This document shows, piece after piece, positions 42,911-54,720 of a DNA stretch of 64,000 nucleotides (positions within the stretch are counted from its first letter, which is position 1; each line of letters opens with the position of its first letter). The notes beneath the pieces are model-generated. The model did not search any database and was not told the DNA's origin. It was given only the letters and a program-made list of their open reading frames with translations. A program made the position numbers and the translations under genes. Origin of the DNA: Stomoxys calcitrans (Eukaryota; Arthropoda; Insecta; Diptera; Muscidae); contig NC_081553.1 of NCBI RefSeq assembly GCF_963082655.1, positions 32,150,546 through 32,214,545 on the forward strand. The letters are read 5' to 3'.

Positions 42911-43341
42911 TGGACAGTTTTGTAAGAACTGTATTCTTAGGTCACACACAGTCAGTTTAATTCTTATCAATTGTTAGGAGATAAAATGTTTAATAATATA
43001 GCCAGCAGCATTTAGTCTATAATAGTTTCGTGTTATAAGTTCCCACATGTGGCGTTTGGTGATGTTTGGCCGCATGGTGTGGATATGTTAGAGTATTTAC
43101 ATTAGAAGATAAGACTGTATTTTTATGTGCATTTTGAATGTAGCTGCATTTGTCTAGGGTGGTCTTAAGTGCATCTTTAAATAGGCATATCGCTGCGTGT
43201 GTGACTGTATATGTTAAGATATTTGTACATATAGATTTAGGTTTAGAGTTAAGAAATTGATTTTAATAAAGTGAGTTCAATTTTAGTTCGCAACCTGACA
43301 ACAACTACGTCTTTTTATTATTATCCGCCCCAAGTTCCCCA
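42911..43341 (+). repeat. E1 3' LTR
   Basis: 431 bp; four differences from the 5' LTR. Directly followed by gag sequence of E4. Confidence 0.9.
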
Positions 43342-44921
43342 AGCTTTTTCGTTTGAAGTCTGCGCTGAAAGGGGATGCACTGCAGCTGGTGCAAAACATG
43401 CCATTGACACGCACTGGCTATGAAACTGCTTTACAAACTTTATGTCAAAGAAACGACAACAAAAGGAATTTATTCACCCATTATTTAGACAAACTATTAG
43501 ATCAACTAAATGTGAATGGGACATCGGCGCTCAGCATCAAACAATTACTGGATACATCTGTAGAGTGTATAGAGGGGATAAAAGCCATGAATTTGAAACT
43601 GGGAGATGCATATCCAATTTTGGCGCACATCATATTTAGGAAATTGGATAAGGAGACACGTCTACAGTATGAGCAAACAACGAAAAGATCTACAGAAATT
43701 CAGGAGATCGGCGATATACTTAAGTTTTTAGAGCAACGTTATCAAACTTTAAAGACAGTTTGGACTGCGGATGAAAGCAGCACTTCAAGAAGGCAATTCG
43801 ACGTTGAAGCAGCAACAGCAGTGAAAGACTACGACAGTCACATAAAATGTGGTTATTGTGAGAGCGTTGGCCACAACATTTATCATTGTCAAGAGTATAA
43901 GAAATTAGCTATCACATTTTTTGCTATCACCATGCCGCAAAAAAATGTGGAAGCAGAATGAATTGTTTTATATGCAACGGGAGACACCATACCAGCCTAC
44001 ACATGATTAAATCGGCAACAAGCGGCAAATCGACTTATGCTACAATAAATGAGAGTCATCATGTTTTAATTACAACTGCGCAGATACGAGTGAAGTCGAA
44101 GCAAAACGAGTTCATAACATTTAGAGCATTAATAGATCCCTGCGCACAAACTTCGTCGATCAGCGAGGAAGCTGTACAAATTCTACAACTACCGAAGGTT
44201 AAGACGGATGTAACTTTGCATGGACTTGGAGGAGTAGTCGTCGGAAAAGCCAAATCGAAAGTATTCATGAAAGTTAAGCCCCGGTTTCTGAGTGATTATG
44301 TGGTCAACATAGAGGAAGTCGTACTTCCGGAATTGGCTTCCGTGCAAAAGGATTCAAAATGTGAGTATAGAATAAATAAATGATCATTATTTTTAATATG
44401 CTTCCTTTTTTGAATCCATGAATAAATGCGATAAAGTACTAAAAACTATGATGCCACTATGCGATAAACTGCAAACATTTGAAGCTCAGTGTGACAATAT
44501 TCTGAACACAATGGGGAGACTAGTCCGAAGCTTGCAAGACACAAATGAGTTTTTGTTCCTGAGGTCTACAAGGAGGGCGAAACGAGCTCCATTGGAATTT
44601 ATAGGCTCCCTCCAGCACGTTTTATTCGGAACCATGGATGCGAAAGATCGGAAACATTTGGAAGAAGATATGCGCAATTTCCGTGAAGCCCTTAAGCTCT
44701 ATGGTGGTAAATCACTCGGCAAGAATAGCTGACATAGAGTCCCAGTTGAGGACGATCGATGCCACTGAACTTCAGCTAAACGGTCTCAAGTTTCATCACA
44801 TCTCAGGCCACTTATCTCTGCTGTTAATCTTGGGGGCCAGCCTAGTAGCGATGACATGTTCAATAAGGAGATGCAGGAAGTCTAGACGGAATACAACTAT
44901 TCACTTTGGCGCCGCGCAAAA
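43342..44921 (+). pseudogene. E4: BEL/Pao gag-protease-envelope relic with pol deleted
   Basis: Gag begins abruptly at the E1 boundary (LFRLKSALKGDALQLVQ) and runs to a stop at 43961. A frameshift leads to CFICNGRHHTSLH and the protease, where the usual DxG is changed (ALIDPCAQTSSIS), so it is inactive. After a stop at 44383, envelope text follows at once: CDKVLKTMMPLCDKLQTFEA, cleavage region RAKRAPLEFIGSLQHVLFG and, after another deletion and frame change, the membrane-anchor end (HHISGHLSLLLILGASLVAM). RT, RNase H and integrase are gone. The protein is closest here to E2. The 5' LTR and first part of gag are missing. Confidence 0.85.
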
Positions 44922-45312
44922 TGTTTGAATTTCTCAAACATTTTTTCTGCAACTATTAGAATAAGTATAGCCTTAATAAACAAACGCTATCGTCATATGG
45001 TTTCAGTTTACAGATGGTTTTAATAGGATTGAAATTATGGAAATTTCCCTATGGAAAATTTATGTTTGTTGTCTGCGGCATATGATAACGCAAAGAGATA
45101 ATAAAGGTTTTATGACCCACTCCAGACATATGCACGCAGGCTAAAACCATTTCAGAAGGTCACAGCCATATGACATGCCCCTTCAATTACTCGATAGATA
45201 GCACATAAGGATTCCTAGAATGTAGATAGATTAAGAAATAGGCTGTAAGATAGAAAGTAAGAAAGAATTGTTTCAAAATAAAGTCAGTGTGTTCATGGAA
45301 CAGGCTTTTGTT
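44922..45312 (+). repeat. E4 3' LTR (right end approximate)
   Basis: Starts with tgtttgaatttctcaaaca, the same kind of palindromic end as E2. The env stop codon lies in its first bases. AATAAAG near 45281. The right end is uncertain because repeat R follows directly. Confidence 0.7.
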
Positions 45313-45325
45313 GATTCTCTAAAAA

Positions 45326-45737
45326 TGTAACCTAAAATAAATCTATGAGCGTCAATGGTATTTTATGATTTGGGATAGCAAACATTGATGCATCGAGCAG
45401 ATACAGATTGTCAGGGTAATTAAAATTGAGTTGTGATAAGGAAGTAAAAACTGTGTGAATGGAATTTTCCACTCATTTGAAGACCATGATAATGCTATCT
45501 AATGTTTGTTTAGGATCGTGGCTTAGGCTGGTTGGTCTGCGATTGTAGAATATTTGGTTATGTTTCGTGGCGTATTTCGATTGGTCAGTTTAGGTTTAAG
45601 ATTGAAAGAGAAAGAGTTAGTTTAAGTTATATAGTTGTCTTTTTTTTTAATTAGGATAAGAATTATTGTAGTTTATAAATTTTCAATAAATGATCAGTAC
45701 GAATTTAATACTCAACATCAATAGTTCGGTAACTACA
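45326..45737 (+). repeat. Dispersed LTR-like repeat R, copy 2
   Basis: Collinear with 9871-10311; includes a late AATAAA at 45686. Both copies are preceded by 'attctctaaaaa'. Class inferred as solo LTR. Confidence 0.6.
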
Positions 45738-45754
45738 GTGTCTTTACAATCCTC

Positions 45755-46110
45755 AATAAGTGCGAGTCGTCTTTTTAACAGGGGCCAAGACTTTAAATCG
45801 AGAAATCGGTCTATATGTCAGCTATATCCAAATCTGAACCGATCTGGGCCAAATTTAAAAAGAGTGTCGATCGGCAGATCGTTTTATATGGGCGCTATAT
45901 GAAGATATGTTCCGATATAGCCCATCTTCGAACTCAACCTGCTTATGGACCAAAAAACCATCTATGCAAAGTTTTAGCTCAATATCTCTATTTTTAAAGA
46001 CCATAGCGTGATTTCAACTGACAGACGGAAGGACATGGCTAGATGGTCTTAGATTTTTGTAAGGATCATAAAATGGATGTTGCAAACGGAATGACAAACT
46101 GATTATGCCT
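45755..46110. repeat. Family II fly repeat
   Basis: 'ctttaaatcgagaaatcggt', 'gctatatccaaatctgaacc' and the end motif 'cagacggaaggacatggcta'. Non-coding; short frames follow the repeat. Confidence 0.7.
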
Positions 46111-46189
46111 CATCCTTCGGTGGTGGGTATGAGAAGAGAAACTTGACTTTTAAACCAATGTAAAATTCTCCAAAATGTTGGAGTTACAG

Positions 46190-47260
46190 CCAGCAGTGAT
46201 ATCTAACTTCTTCATCAAGATGACAGAAATTTAGTCCAAACTAAAATATGAAGAAGAATTATTTCGAAATGCTGAATTCATTGACGAAGCTGATATTGAA
46301 GCAGCAAAAACAGAGGAAGCCAATCTTGTTCCCGTTTCTAATGAAGAAGAATGATCAGAAGCATAGACATAGAAGTCGAATTTAAGGATGAAGACACCAT
46401 AGATGAGAAAGCGGGTTGTGAATATAAATAAAATGACTTTGAAGAATAAGAAGATGAACAAGCAAAGAAAGATGAGCCAGTCGACGAATCCAGTGATGAA
46501 GACGCCATTGCTCTTAGCTTGCCATTTTTGACTCTTTCATCTGTAATGGCAAATTAATTTGTAAGTAAATAAGAGTTTAGAATAATTTAAAAAGACGCTT
46601 TACTTCTTCCATCAAGATGACAGAATTTGATTCCACTCCAAAGAAGTGGAATCAATTCAAGATGCTGAAATCAATGACGAAGCTGAAATTGAAGCAGCAA
46701 AAACAAAGGAAGCCAATCTTGTTGCCACGCCTGAGGAAGAAGGAAGTTCAGGAGCAAAGAAGCAGTCGAGGAATTTGAGTATGAAGATTATGAAGAAAAT
46801 AACTTAGAAGAATAAGAAGATGAACAAGCTAAGAAAGATGAGTCGGTCGACAAATCCAGTAATGAAGACGCCATTTATCTTAGCTTGCCGTTTTTGATTC
46901 TTGCATCTTATAGGCGAATATAGGGATGCAACGGCCTGTAATGGCAAATTAATTTGCTAGTAAATAAGAGTTTAGAATAATTAGAAAGGATACCGCCATT
47001 AATCTTAGCTTGCCGTTTGTGATTCTTGCATCTTATAGGCGAATATAGGGATGCAACGGCCTGTAATGGCAAATTAATTTGCTAGTAAATAAGAGTTTAG
47101 AATAATTAGAAAGGATACCATACTTCCTCCATCAAGATGACAGAATTTGAGTCCCAACTAAAATTTTAAGAAGTAGAATCATTTCATGATGCTAAAATCA
47201 ATGACAAAGCTGAAATTGAAGCAGCAAAAACCGAGAAAGGAAAACAAAAGAGAAGAGAAA
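46190..47260 (+). pseudogene. Degenerate tandem copies of an acidic low-complexity coding region
   Basis: Three imperfect units start 'catcaagatgacagaa' at about 46214, 46612 and 47131. A best frame in units 1 and 2 reads acidic text such as EDEQAKKDESVDKSSNEDA followed by LSLPFL. Unit 1 and 2 frames contain stops; unit 3 is truncated. No domain known. Could be relics of a host acidic protein or of a selfish element. Confidence 0.5.
46869..47117 (+). repeat. 124-bp direct tandem duplication
   Basis: 46869-46992 and 46993 to about 47117 are nearly identical ('cgccattaatcttagcttgc', 'gggatgcaacggcctgtaat'). Recent local duplication. Confidence 0.85.
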
Positions 47261-49308
47261 AATTGAGATTGGTAAACAATTAGGATAATTAAAAGGATTT
47301 CATCTATGTTTTGTTCAGGTCGCGAGGCAAAGTTCTGGTAAAATCTGAAGAGAAATCTTCCCTTAGCTAGAATTGTTTATATTTTAGAGTTTTTTTTTTT
47401 TAAATTTTTTCTATCACTTAATGAAGTAAAGCAATAAAAAATGTATTTGTTGAAGCTGAGTAATTGTCTACGCCTGACTTAACTATTTGCAATGAAATAA
47501 TTTCATAGATTTGCCTTCGTCCCACATGAGCTTGTAAAACTTTTTTTTTGAAATTTTGACTATAAGCTCTAAATCGTGTGAAATTTTAAGTGGTTAATTC
47601 ATTTGTTATACCCTCCACCATAGCATGGGGGTATACTTATTTTCTCTAATACAATTCAGCAGTTAAGTTTTAAGAATAGGTTTAATTAGATCTAACTATA
47701 TGCTATCTTATATATAAGAATAGTTAAAAATATGTTCATACTTTGTTGCCTTCCAGAAAGATCTTCTGCTGCCATGACTTCTTCCTTCCTTTGGATCATG
47801 TCTCTCCTTGGGTTATTCGCTTTTCCAACCAGCTCCAATTACTGTTTTCGGTTTCAAGTTTGCATATTGTAGAATTGAAACCAAGTTGTATTGCACTTTG
47901 ATGTTCTCTTTCATTTAAAGGTTTTATGTGTCAGTAAACAGTTCCTTTTTTAACATTTAGATCATATTTTTTCAGTTAATGGGGTATTTAAGAGTGCTGT
48001 GGATGTTTTCTTTTTTTGACTCAAAACTATTTGCGAGTTTAGTTTAGAGGTTCTCACTTCACTAGGTGTATGTATTGAGTAACTGGATTATGATATGATG
48101 TCTAAGAATGACATTACTTTGCCTATCATACTTTCGAATAAATGTTAAAAACACTTTCATTTTATATTAGAATTTCATATTTCGATATTTAGTTCTTGCT
48201 GCAAAGGTTGAAGGTGATTTTTCTTGCTGTTGTACAGCTTTCACATGCCAGTATTGTTTCTTTATTGAATTGTCATTAAGTATTTATGTATGTTGAATAC
48301 CGTTTTCAAAAATTGTAGATTTTATATCTTCAAAATATTCTTTTAAAAGTCAAACATTGCCACTTGATTATCATATTTAATTAAACACCTTGTTTAAGAT
48401 TGTCAAACGATTACGATTTAAATGAACTATATCTGCTTACACATCCTTACACTCTTCAATGTCTCCAGCAACTAATTTGTTCCCAAAAAAACATTGTCCT
48501 TAAATACAAAATTATGAATATAAGACTTGTATTGATTTCATCTTAGGTAGAAAGTGTGAGGTTTTGTCATCCAAACTGACCATCCAGGGTTAATGGGAAT
48601 GTCTATACCTACCTACTTAAAACTTCACTTATCGACTCCCTTTAGTCATATACATGGCGCATGAAGAAAAAACACATCTAATAGGAGTCCTTTTTTAATA
48701 TCTTTTAAAAGCCACTACCTGCTTCAGTATTACCTCATGACCCATAAAAGACTGCAACAATTATGCGTTTTAAACACATGTTGAGATTTACTATGAACTA
48801 AGGGTAGTTGAAAGGATCCTTATTCTTAGAAAACTAAATCACATAGTCAGAAGTGTAAAAAAAGTGTTTTGTGTATTAAATAATACATGTTGTTCAAGGA
48901 GAGGCTTTTTGTCTTTGAGAAAAGGAGGCCTAAAGATCCTCAACTGTTGCTAATTGTAAATAGACGAGTTTGAAGATAAGAACGAGGACATATTTCTTGT
49001 CCATTTTCTTATCTAGAGTTTATCCCACCAATAGGGAAAAAATCAATAAAATATCTGCTTTTATGACCAATTTAAATGGAATTTTTGGTTTCACAAAAAT
49101 TGAAATTTTCACTTTTTTAGGTTTTGAAGCAAACCATTTGGGTAAAATAAAAAATTTGATATTACTGTATTTTTTAGTTTTAGCACGCTTTTACTTGTTC
49201 AGTCTATACGGAACAAACAAACCGAGACCCATAAATCCCTGATTGGCTAATGTGCCCATTTTCTAGCCATGTCCGTCTGTCTGTTGAAATCACGCTACAG
49301 TCACGCTA
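47261..49308. other. AT-rich DNA without a supported gene
   Basis: One family I terminus-like motif ('ataccctccaccatagcatg') at about 47609. Otherwise no repeat or coding signal that I can support; the 90-codon frame at 48970-49242 has no recognisable domain. Confidence 0.45.
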
Positions 49309-50498
49309 CCCTCCACCATGGATCGCATTTGTCGAGTTCTTTGCGCATTATCTCTTTTTAGGCAAACAAAGAATATTGAATAAGAACTGTTATGCTATTG
49401 GAGCTATATCAAGTTATTGTTCGATTCGGACCATAAATGAATTGAATGCTGATCATTGTAGAAGTTATTGTGTAATATTTCAGCCCATTTGAATAAGAAT
49501 AAGAATTGCGCCTTGCAGGGGCTCCAGAAGAAAATCGGAAGGTCGGTTTATATGGGAGCTGTATCAAGCTATTGATCGATTCAGAACATATAAGACACGT
49601 ATGTTGAAGGTCATTAGAGAAGCCGTTGTACACAATTTCTGCCAAATCGTATAAGAATTGCGCCCTCTTGAGGCTCAAGAAGTCAAAATCCCAGATCGGT
49701 CTATATGGCAGCTATATTAGGTTAAGTGCCTATTTGCGCCGTACTTAACACATTTGTTGGAAGTCATATCAAAACACCTCATGCAAAATTTCACCAAAAT
49801 TGGATGTAAACTGCGCCCTCTAGCGGCTCAAGAAGTCAAAATTGGTTTATATGGCAGCTATATCAGGTTTTGAACCGATATGAATCATACTAGACGCAGT
49901 GGTTGGAAGTGATACCAAAACAACACGTGCAAAATTTCAGTCAAAGCGGATGAGAATTGCGCCCTCTAGAGGACCAAGAAGTCAAGACCCAAGATCGGGT
50001 TATATGACAGCTATACCAGATTATGAACCGATTTGAGTCGTACTTAGCACAGTTGTTCGAAGTGACACCAAAACACTACGGTCAAAATTTCAGTCAAGTC
50101 GTACGAGAATTGCGCTCTCTAGAGGGTCAAGAAGTCAAAACCCAAGATCGGTTTATATGGCAGCAATATCAAAACACGATTTGAACCATACTAGGCAAAG
50201 TTGTTGGAAGTGATACCAAAACACCACGTGCAAAAGACCCACGTCAAGACCCAAGATCGGTTTATATGGTCATTTACAATCATTACACTAATAATAAGTA
50301 TTTGTGCAAAATTTCAAGCGCCTAGATTTACTCTTTCGAAAGTTGGGGTGCTTTCGACACACAGACGGAGGGACATGACTAGATCGACTTAAAATGGCAT
50401 GACGATCAAGAATATATATACTCAGACACATATTTCGAGGTGTTACAAACAGAATGACGAAATTAGTATACCCCCATACTATGGAGGAGGGTATAAAA
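49309..50498 (-). repeat. Family I fly repeat, near full length
   Basis: Ordered chain of about six units of 150-180 bp, each with 'gcgccctctagaggctcaag' or a variant, 'gatcggtttatatggcagct' and a 'cacagttgttggaagtgata' type stretch. Starts 'accctccaccatggatcgca' and ends 'cccccatactatggaggagg'. Non-coding. Confidence 0.8.
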
Positions 50499-50925
50499 AT
50501 AGAGATATTGAGCGAAACTTTGCACAGATTCTTTGTTTGTTCATAAGCAAGTTAAGTTCGAAGATGGGCTAAAGCGGACTATATCTTGATACAGCCCCCA
50601 TGTAGACCGATCCGCCGATTTAGGGTCTAAGGCCCATAAAAGCCACATGTATTATCCGATTTTGCTGAAATTTGGGATAGTGAGTTGCGTTAGGCTTCTT
50701 CAATTTGGTCCAGATCGGTCCAGATTTAGATACAGCTGCCATATAGGCCGATCCGCCGATTTAGGGTCTTAGGCCCATAAAGGTGCATTTATTGTCAGAT
50801 TTTGCCAAAATTTGGAACAGTGAAACGTGTTAGGCCCTTCGACATCCTCTTTCAATTTGGCCCAGATCGGTCCAGATTTGGATATAGCTGCCATATAGAC
50901 CGATCTCTCGATTTACTTTTTATAT
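50499..50925. repeat. Family II fly repeat
   Basis: Three units with 'gatttagggtctaaggccca', 'tgctgaaatttgggatagtg' and 'gctgccatataggccgatcc'. Confidence 0.8.
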
Positions 50926-50929
50926 TGTA

Positions 50930-51480
50930 AATTGTCTATTATATAAAAATTAAATTGTTGTGCTTTGTTTGTTTGTTTGTTAGTTTGTTTGTCTGTTTCG
51001 TATAAACTCAAAAACGGCTGAACCGATTTTCATGATGGTAGAGCTTGGCCCCCAGGTGAAAATAGGGTATTACATTTTTTGTTATCCGATGAGGAGGCGG
51101 ACCCTCCCCCATATCACAATTTTTAAAAACGCCAAATCTCGGAGATGCGTTCACCGATTTAGGCGAAATTTCGTATGCCTCCTTATGGTACCCCAAAAAC
51201 ATAAAATCCGTATTAAATTGTTGGGTCAAATAACATAGGGGACGCCCCTTACCAAAACCCATCCGGACGGACATGTTTACCGATTGGGACAATATGGGTA
51301 TCAAATGAAAGGTATTTTAGAGTAGAGTCCGAACTTGGTAAACAAATTTCGCCCAAAGTGTTCGAGGGGGTCCCCCTCCCCGAAATACCCCCAACAGGTC
51401 TCTTTCACCGCTTTGGGCAATATGGGTATCAAATGAAAGGTATTATAAAATTTTTATTTCAGCATTTTGTTCTAATTTTA
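50930..51480 (+). repeat. Dispersed repeat with the aacggctgaaccgatttt motif
   Basis: Contains 'aaactcaaaaacggctgaac' at 51004 and two copies of 'aatatgggtatcaaatgaaa'. This motif set is common in insect non-autonomous repeats (often discussed as Helitron-like); the class is not provable here. The frames on both strands are by-products. Confidence 0.55.
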
Positions 51481-51552
51481 TACCCACCACTATAGGATAG
51501 GGGGTATACTGACCTAGTTATTCCGTTTGTAACACCTCGAAATATTGAACTA

Positions 51553-51789
51553 TAGGGTTGCCCAAAAAGTAATTGCGGATTTTTTAAAAGAAAGTAAATG
51601 CATTTTTAATAAAACTTAGAATGAATTTTAATCAAATATACTTTTTTACACTTTTTTTCTAAAGCAAGCTAAAAGTAACAGCTGATAACTGACAGAAGAA
51701 AGAATGCATTTACAGAGTCACAAGCCGTTGAAAAAATTTGTCAACGCCGACCATATGAAAAATCCGCAATTACTTTTTGGGCAACGCAA
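51553..51789 (-). mobile_element. Mariner-derived MITE, copy C (inverted)
   Basis: Same element as copies A and B in opposite orientation, flanked by TA (51551-51552, 51790-51791), 237 bp. Confidence 0.85.
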
Positions 51790-51799
51790 TAGTTTATAT

Positions 51800-52480
51800 A
51801 TTCTTGATGGCCTCGAGGTTCTGAGTCGATTTAAACATGTCCGTCCTTCTGTCTGTCGAAATCACAAAAGTGATCGAACGCGTAAAGCTAACCGCTTGAA
51901 ATTTTGCACATATACCAAAAATATTGCTGTAGGTCTCTGGGGATTGCAAATGGGCCATATCAATTCAGATTTGGATATAGCTCCCATATAAACCGATCTC
52001 CTGATTTGACTTCTTGAGCCCCTTGAAGCCGCAATTTTTATCCGATTTGGCTGACATTTTGCAAATGGTGTTCTTTTATAACTTCCAACAACTGTATTAA
52101 GTATGGTTTGAATCGGTCAAGAACCTGATATAGCTGCCATATAAACCGATCTGGGGTCTTGACATCTTGAGCCACTAGAGGGCGCAATTAATATCCGATT
52201 TAGCTGCAATTTGGCATGACATGTTTCGTGTTAACTTTCAACAACTATGCTAAGTTTGGTTCAAATCGGTTCATAACCTGATATAGCTGCCATATAAACC
52301 GTTGTGGGATCGTGACTTTTTGAGCCACTAGAGGGCGCAAGTATTATCCGACTTGGCTGACATTTTGTACAACGGCTTCTCTCTTGACCTTTAACATACC
52401 TGCCGAATATGTCAAAAATCAGTTTGTAACCTATACAGCTCCCCCAAACGGTGGTTAAATTTTAAGGCCCGTTGTTGTTT
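51800..52480 (+). repeat. Family I fly repeat, partial, inverted relative to 49.3 kb
   Basis: Units with 'tgccatataaaccgatctgg', 'gccactagagggcgcaatta' and 'acttccaacaactgtattaa'. Confidence 0.8.
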
Positions 52481-53590
52481 TGGAATAAATTTAATGCATT
52501 GCTCGATTGTGTATCTTTTCATAGTTCAAATTCGGTTAGCCTGAAATTGAGAAATTTTCTCTAAAGTTGCTGCAAACTTTGCCCATGCCCCACGTTAAAA
52601 CAATCAACCATTTTACCTAGCCCTCATGCTTTCGTTCTTTATGAGGTAAATAAATGTGAATCATACATTTAGTGAATTTCCCTCTTTCTTCAGTGTTAAT
52701 GCATACGGATCCATGCGGCGAAGATGTGCAAGGGAGAAGCGGCGAAGCATTTACGTACATACATGAACAAAATCTTTATAAAATATTTTAGCATTTTCCA
52801 CTCGTTCAGTAAGCGCACCGGTGCTGTTTGTCTGTCCGTCTGTCTGTCCGTGTTTTTCCTGGCACTTCCTACGGCTATGGCTATGGAAACGGAAGTTATG
52901 TAGGTATGGCGGTTGGCTCTGTTCTGTTCGTTCGGTTCGTATCTCTTGGCTGTTCTGCTTCAAGTTTGTTTCTGTGGTGTGGTTAAGCTTTTCTCTGTGT
53001 GCAGCGGATGATGGCTGCTGATGTGGTGTGGCTGCCGAAAGAAGGACGAAGAAGAAGAAGAGAACAATAAATAAAATGCATTTTCAACCTTTTTACCATA
53101 AGAGTGGAGCAGGCGAAACTGCTGTTGCCGCTGCTACTGTTTGCTGAATGATAGCATTAAACGCCAGACTACACGAGCCCCAAAAACTTTATATTCGTCT
53201 CGGTTGGTTTTTTTATACAACATTTATGGCGTAGGTGGTGTGGTACGGGGTTGTATATCAGGTGCAGCATTGGTCATGGCTGTATGGTCTCTGTGTGTAG
53301 TGTAGTGTAGTGGATTTGATCTGCTACCTTGGTTTACTTACATGCGTCGCCGTGTAAGTGCGATAATGTTGTGCAGGATGTAATTAGGATGAAACTTTTT
53401 GATAAATTTCCATGTCATGCCTGTGTTCCGAATATCACTCAATGCCATGTATGAGCTGCCTTAGTCATTGGCGACGATCTTTATTGTCCTCATTAGGGAA
53501 ATGGTAATTGATTTGGAGTGGTGGCATGACATTCACTCTCTAAACTAAAGTCTTTAATTGAAGGAAAATTAAGGTGATTAAAAAACAAGT
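52481..53590. other. No supported gene; possible unique host DNA
   Basis: Less repetitive than its surroundings, with a 'gtctgtccgtctgtctgtcc' tract at 52829. Short frames on both strands around 52.75-53.02 kb have no recognisable domain. Could be intronic or intergenic host sequence. Confidence 0.4.
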
Positions 53591-53599
53591 AAAAACGTG

Positions 53600-53765
53600 C
53601 TAAGTTCGGCCGGGCTGAATCGAGTAAAAAAAGCCGCTTGTAAGGGCTCAAGAAGTCGGTTTATATGGGAGCTATATCATATTCTTGACCTATTTGAACT
53701 GTACTTGGCACAGTTGCTGGGAGTCATAACAGAACATTATGAGGAAAATTTTAGCTAAATAAGAC
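53600..53765 (-). repeat. Family I fragment, left of the RTE-like LINE
   Basis: 'cgtgctaagttcggccgggc' terminus, then 'gggctcaagaagtcggttta'. Continues after the LINE at about 54628. Confidence 0.65.
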
Positions 53766-53769
53766 AAAA

Positions 53770-54610
53770 ATGTTGGAGAAGATTATACGAGATGCAGATA
53801 TGAATACATATGACACCCTAATCACAAGAGAACATATTCTACTCGCCAATGCCGACGACATCGATATCATGGGTCGGTCACCGGAAGTAGTAACTGCAGC
53901 CTTTGAAAGAATCGAAAGAGAGTCAGTGAAAATGGGTCTGGAGATAAGACGAAATGGATGGTTTCAACTCCCAAAAAGCCTTGCACAACCGAGCAGATAA
54001 AGAAAATGGAGAAAGTTGGGAACCACAACTTTGAGACAGTCAGTAACTTTATCTACCTCGGCACCGCCGTAACCGAAACGAATGACACCAGTTTTGAGGT
54101 AAAGCGAAGAATAATACTGGCAAACATATGCTACTTTGGACTAAGTAAGCAGTTTAGAATCAAGGCCACCTCTCGACAGACGAAGACTACACTTTACAAG
54201 ACACTGATACTAGCCGTGCTGTTATATGGTTCTGAAGCATGGGTACTTGTGAAAGTAGATGAGGCAGTACTTGGAGTATTTGAGAGAAAGATTCTTCGTA
54301 AAACTTCTGGACCTGGCTACATATGAACCAAGAGCTGTATGGCGACGAGAGCATAGTTACACGCATCAAAATACAACGGCTGCGATGGCTAGGTCATGTT
54401 GTCAGAATGGATGAAGAAGCTCCAGCAAAGAAGTCTTTTGAAGGCAATTACGGTGGTACACACAAACCGGGAAGACCAAAAGCCCGATGGAAATATCAAA
54501 TGGTGGGAGACATCTCGAAACTTGTCAGAGATTTTAGAATGAGTACAGAAGATCGAGGCGCTTGGAACTCTATTCTACGTTCGGCTAGTGGAACAAATAT
54601 TATGTCATAG
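53770..54610 (+). pseudogene. RTE-like non-LTR reverse transcriptase C-terminal half (relic)
   Basis: Three frames in a row. The first has LANADDIDIMGRSPEVVTAA, where the catalytic YADD has become NADD. A frameshift near 53948 leads to SNFIYLGTAVTETND, then YKTLILAVLLYGSEAW and FERKILRKTSGP. A second shift near 54320 leads to IKIQRLRWLGHVVRMDEE and GRPKARWKYQMVGDI, ending at 54608-54610. This order is typical of RTE-type ORF2 C-termini. 5' truncated and dead. Confidence 0.8.
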
Positions 54611-54627
54611 CCAATTAAAGTAAACTA

Positions 54628-54720
54628 AGGGCTCAAGAAGTCAAATCCAAATCTGAACCGATATGGCCCATTTGCAATCCCCAACGACCTACATAAATAT
54701 AAAGTTTCTGTATATTTTCG
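54628..54720 (-). repeat. Family I fragment, right of the RTE-like LINE
   Basis: 'gggctcaagaagtcaaatcc' and 'gatatggcccatttgcaatc'. Confidence 0.6.

Larger units (their letters stand above)
17553..43341 (+). mobile_element. BEL/Pao retrotransposon E1 (roo-like), outermost of a three-deep nest
   Basis: Two 431-bp LTRs (17553-17983; 42911-43341) differ at four positions by eye. Inside are PBS, gag, pol and env of a roo-like BEL element of about 8.8 kb once E2 is subtracted. E1 has an in-frame stop in gag, a frameshift at the gag zinc-knuckle, E2 inserted in pol, and a small deletion with frameshift in env. The 5-bp flanks disagree: gcttc at the left, agctt at the right. Confidence 0.9.

Noticed and set aside
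47261..49308. Possible host gene in the AT-rich interval
   Set aside because: No frame with domains, splice-consistent exons or codon bias could be supported.
51704..51991. 95-codon frame starting in MITE copy C
   Set aside because: Begins in the MITE and runs into a family I repeat; a composite by chance. The similar minus frame at 2050-2307 has the same origin.
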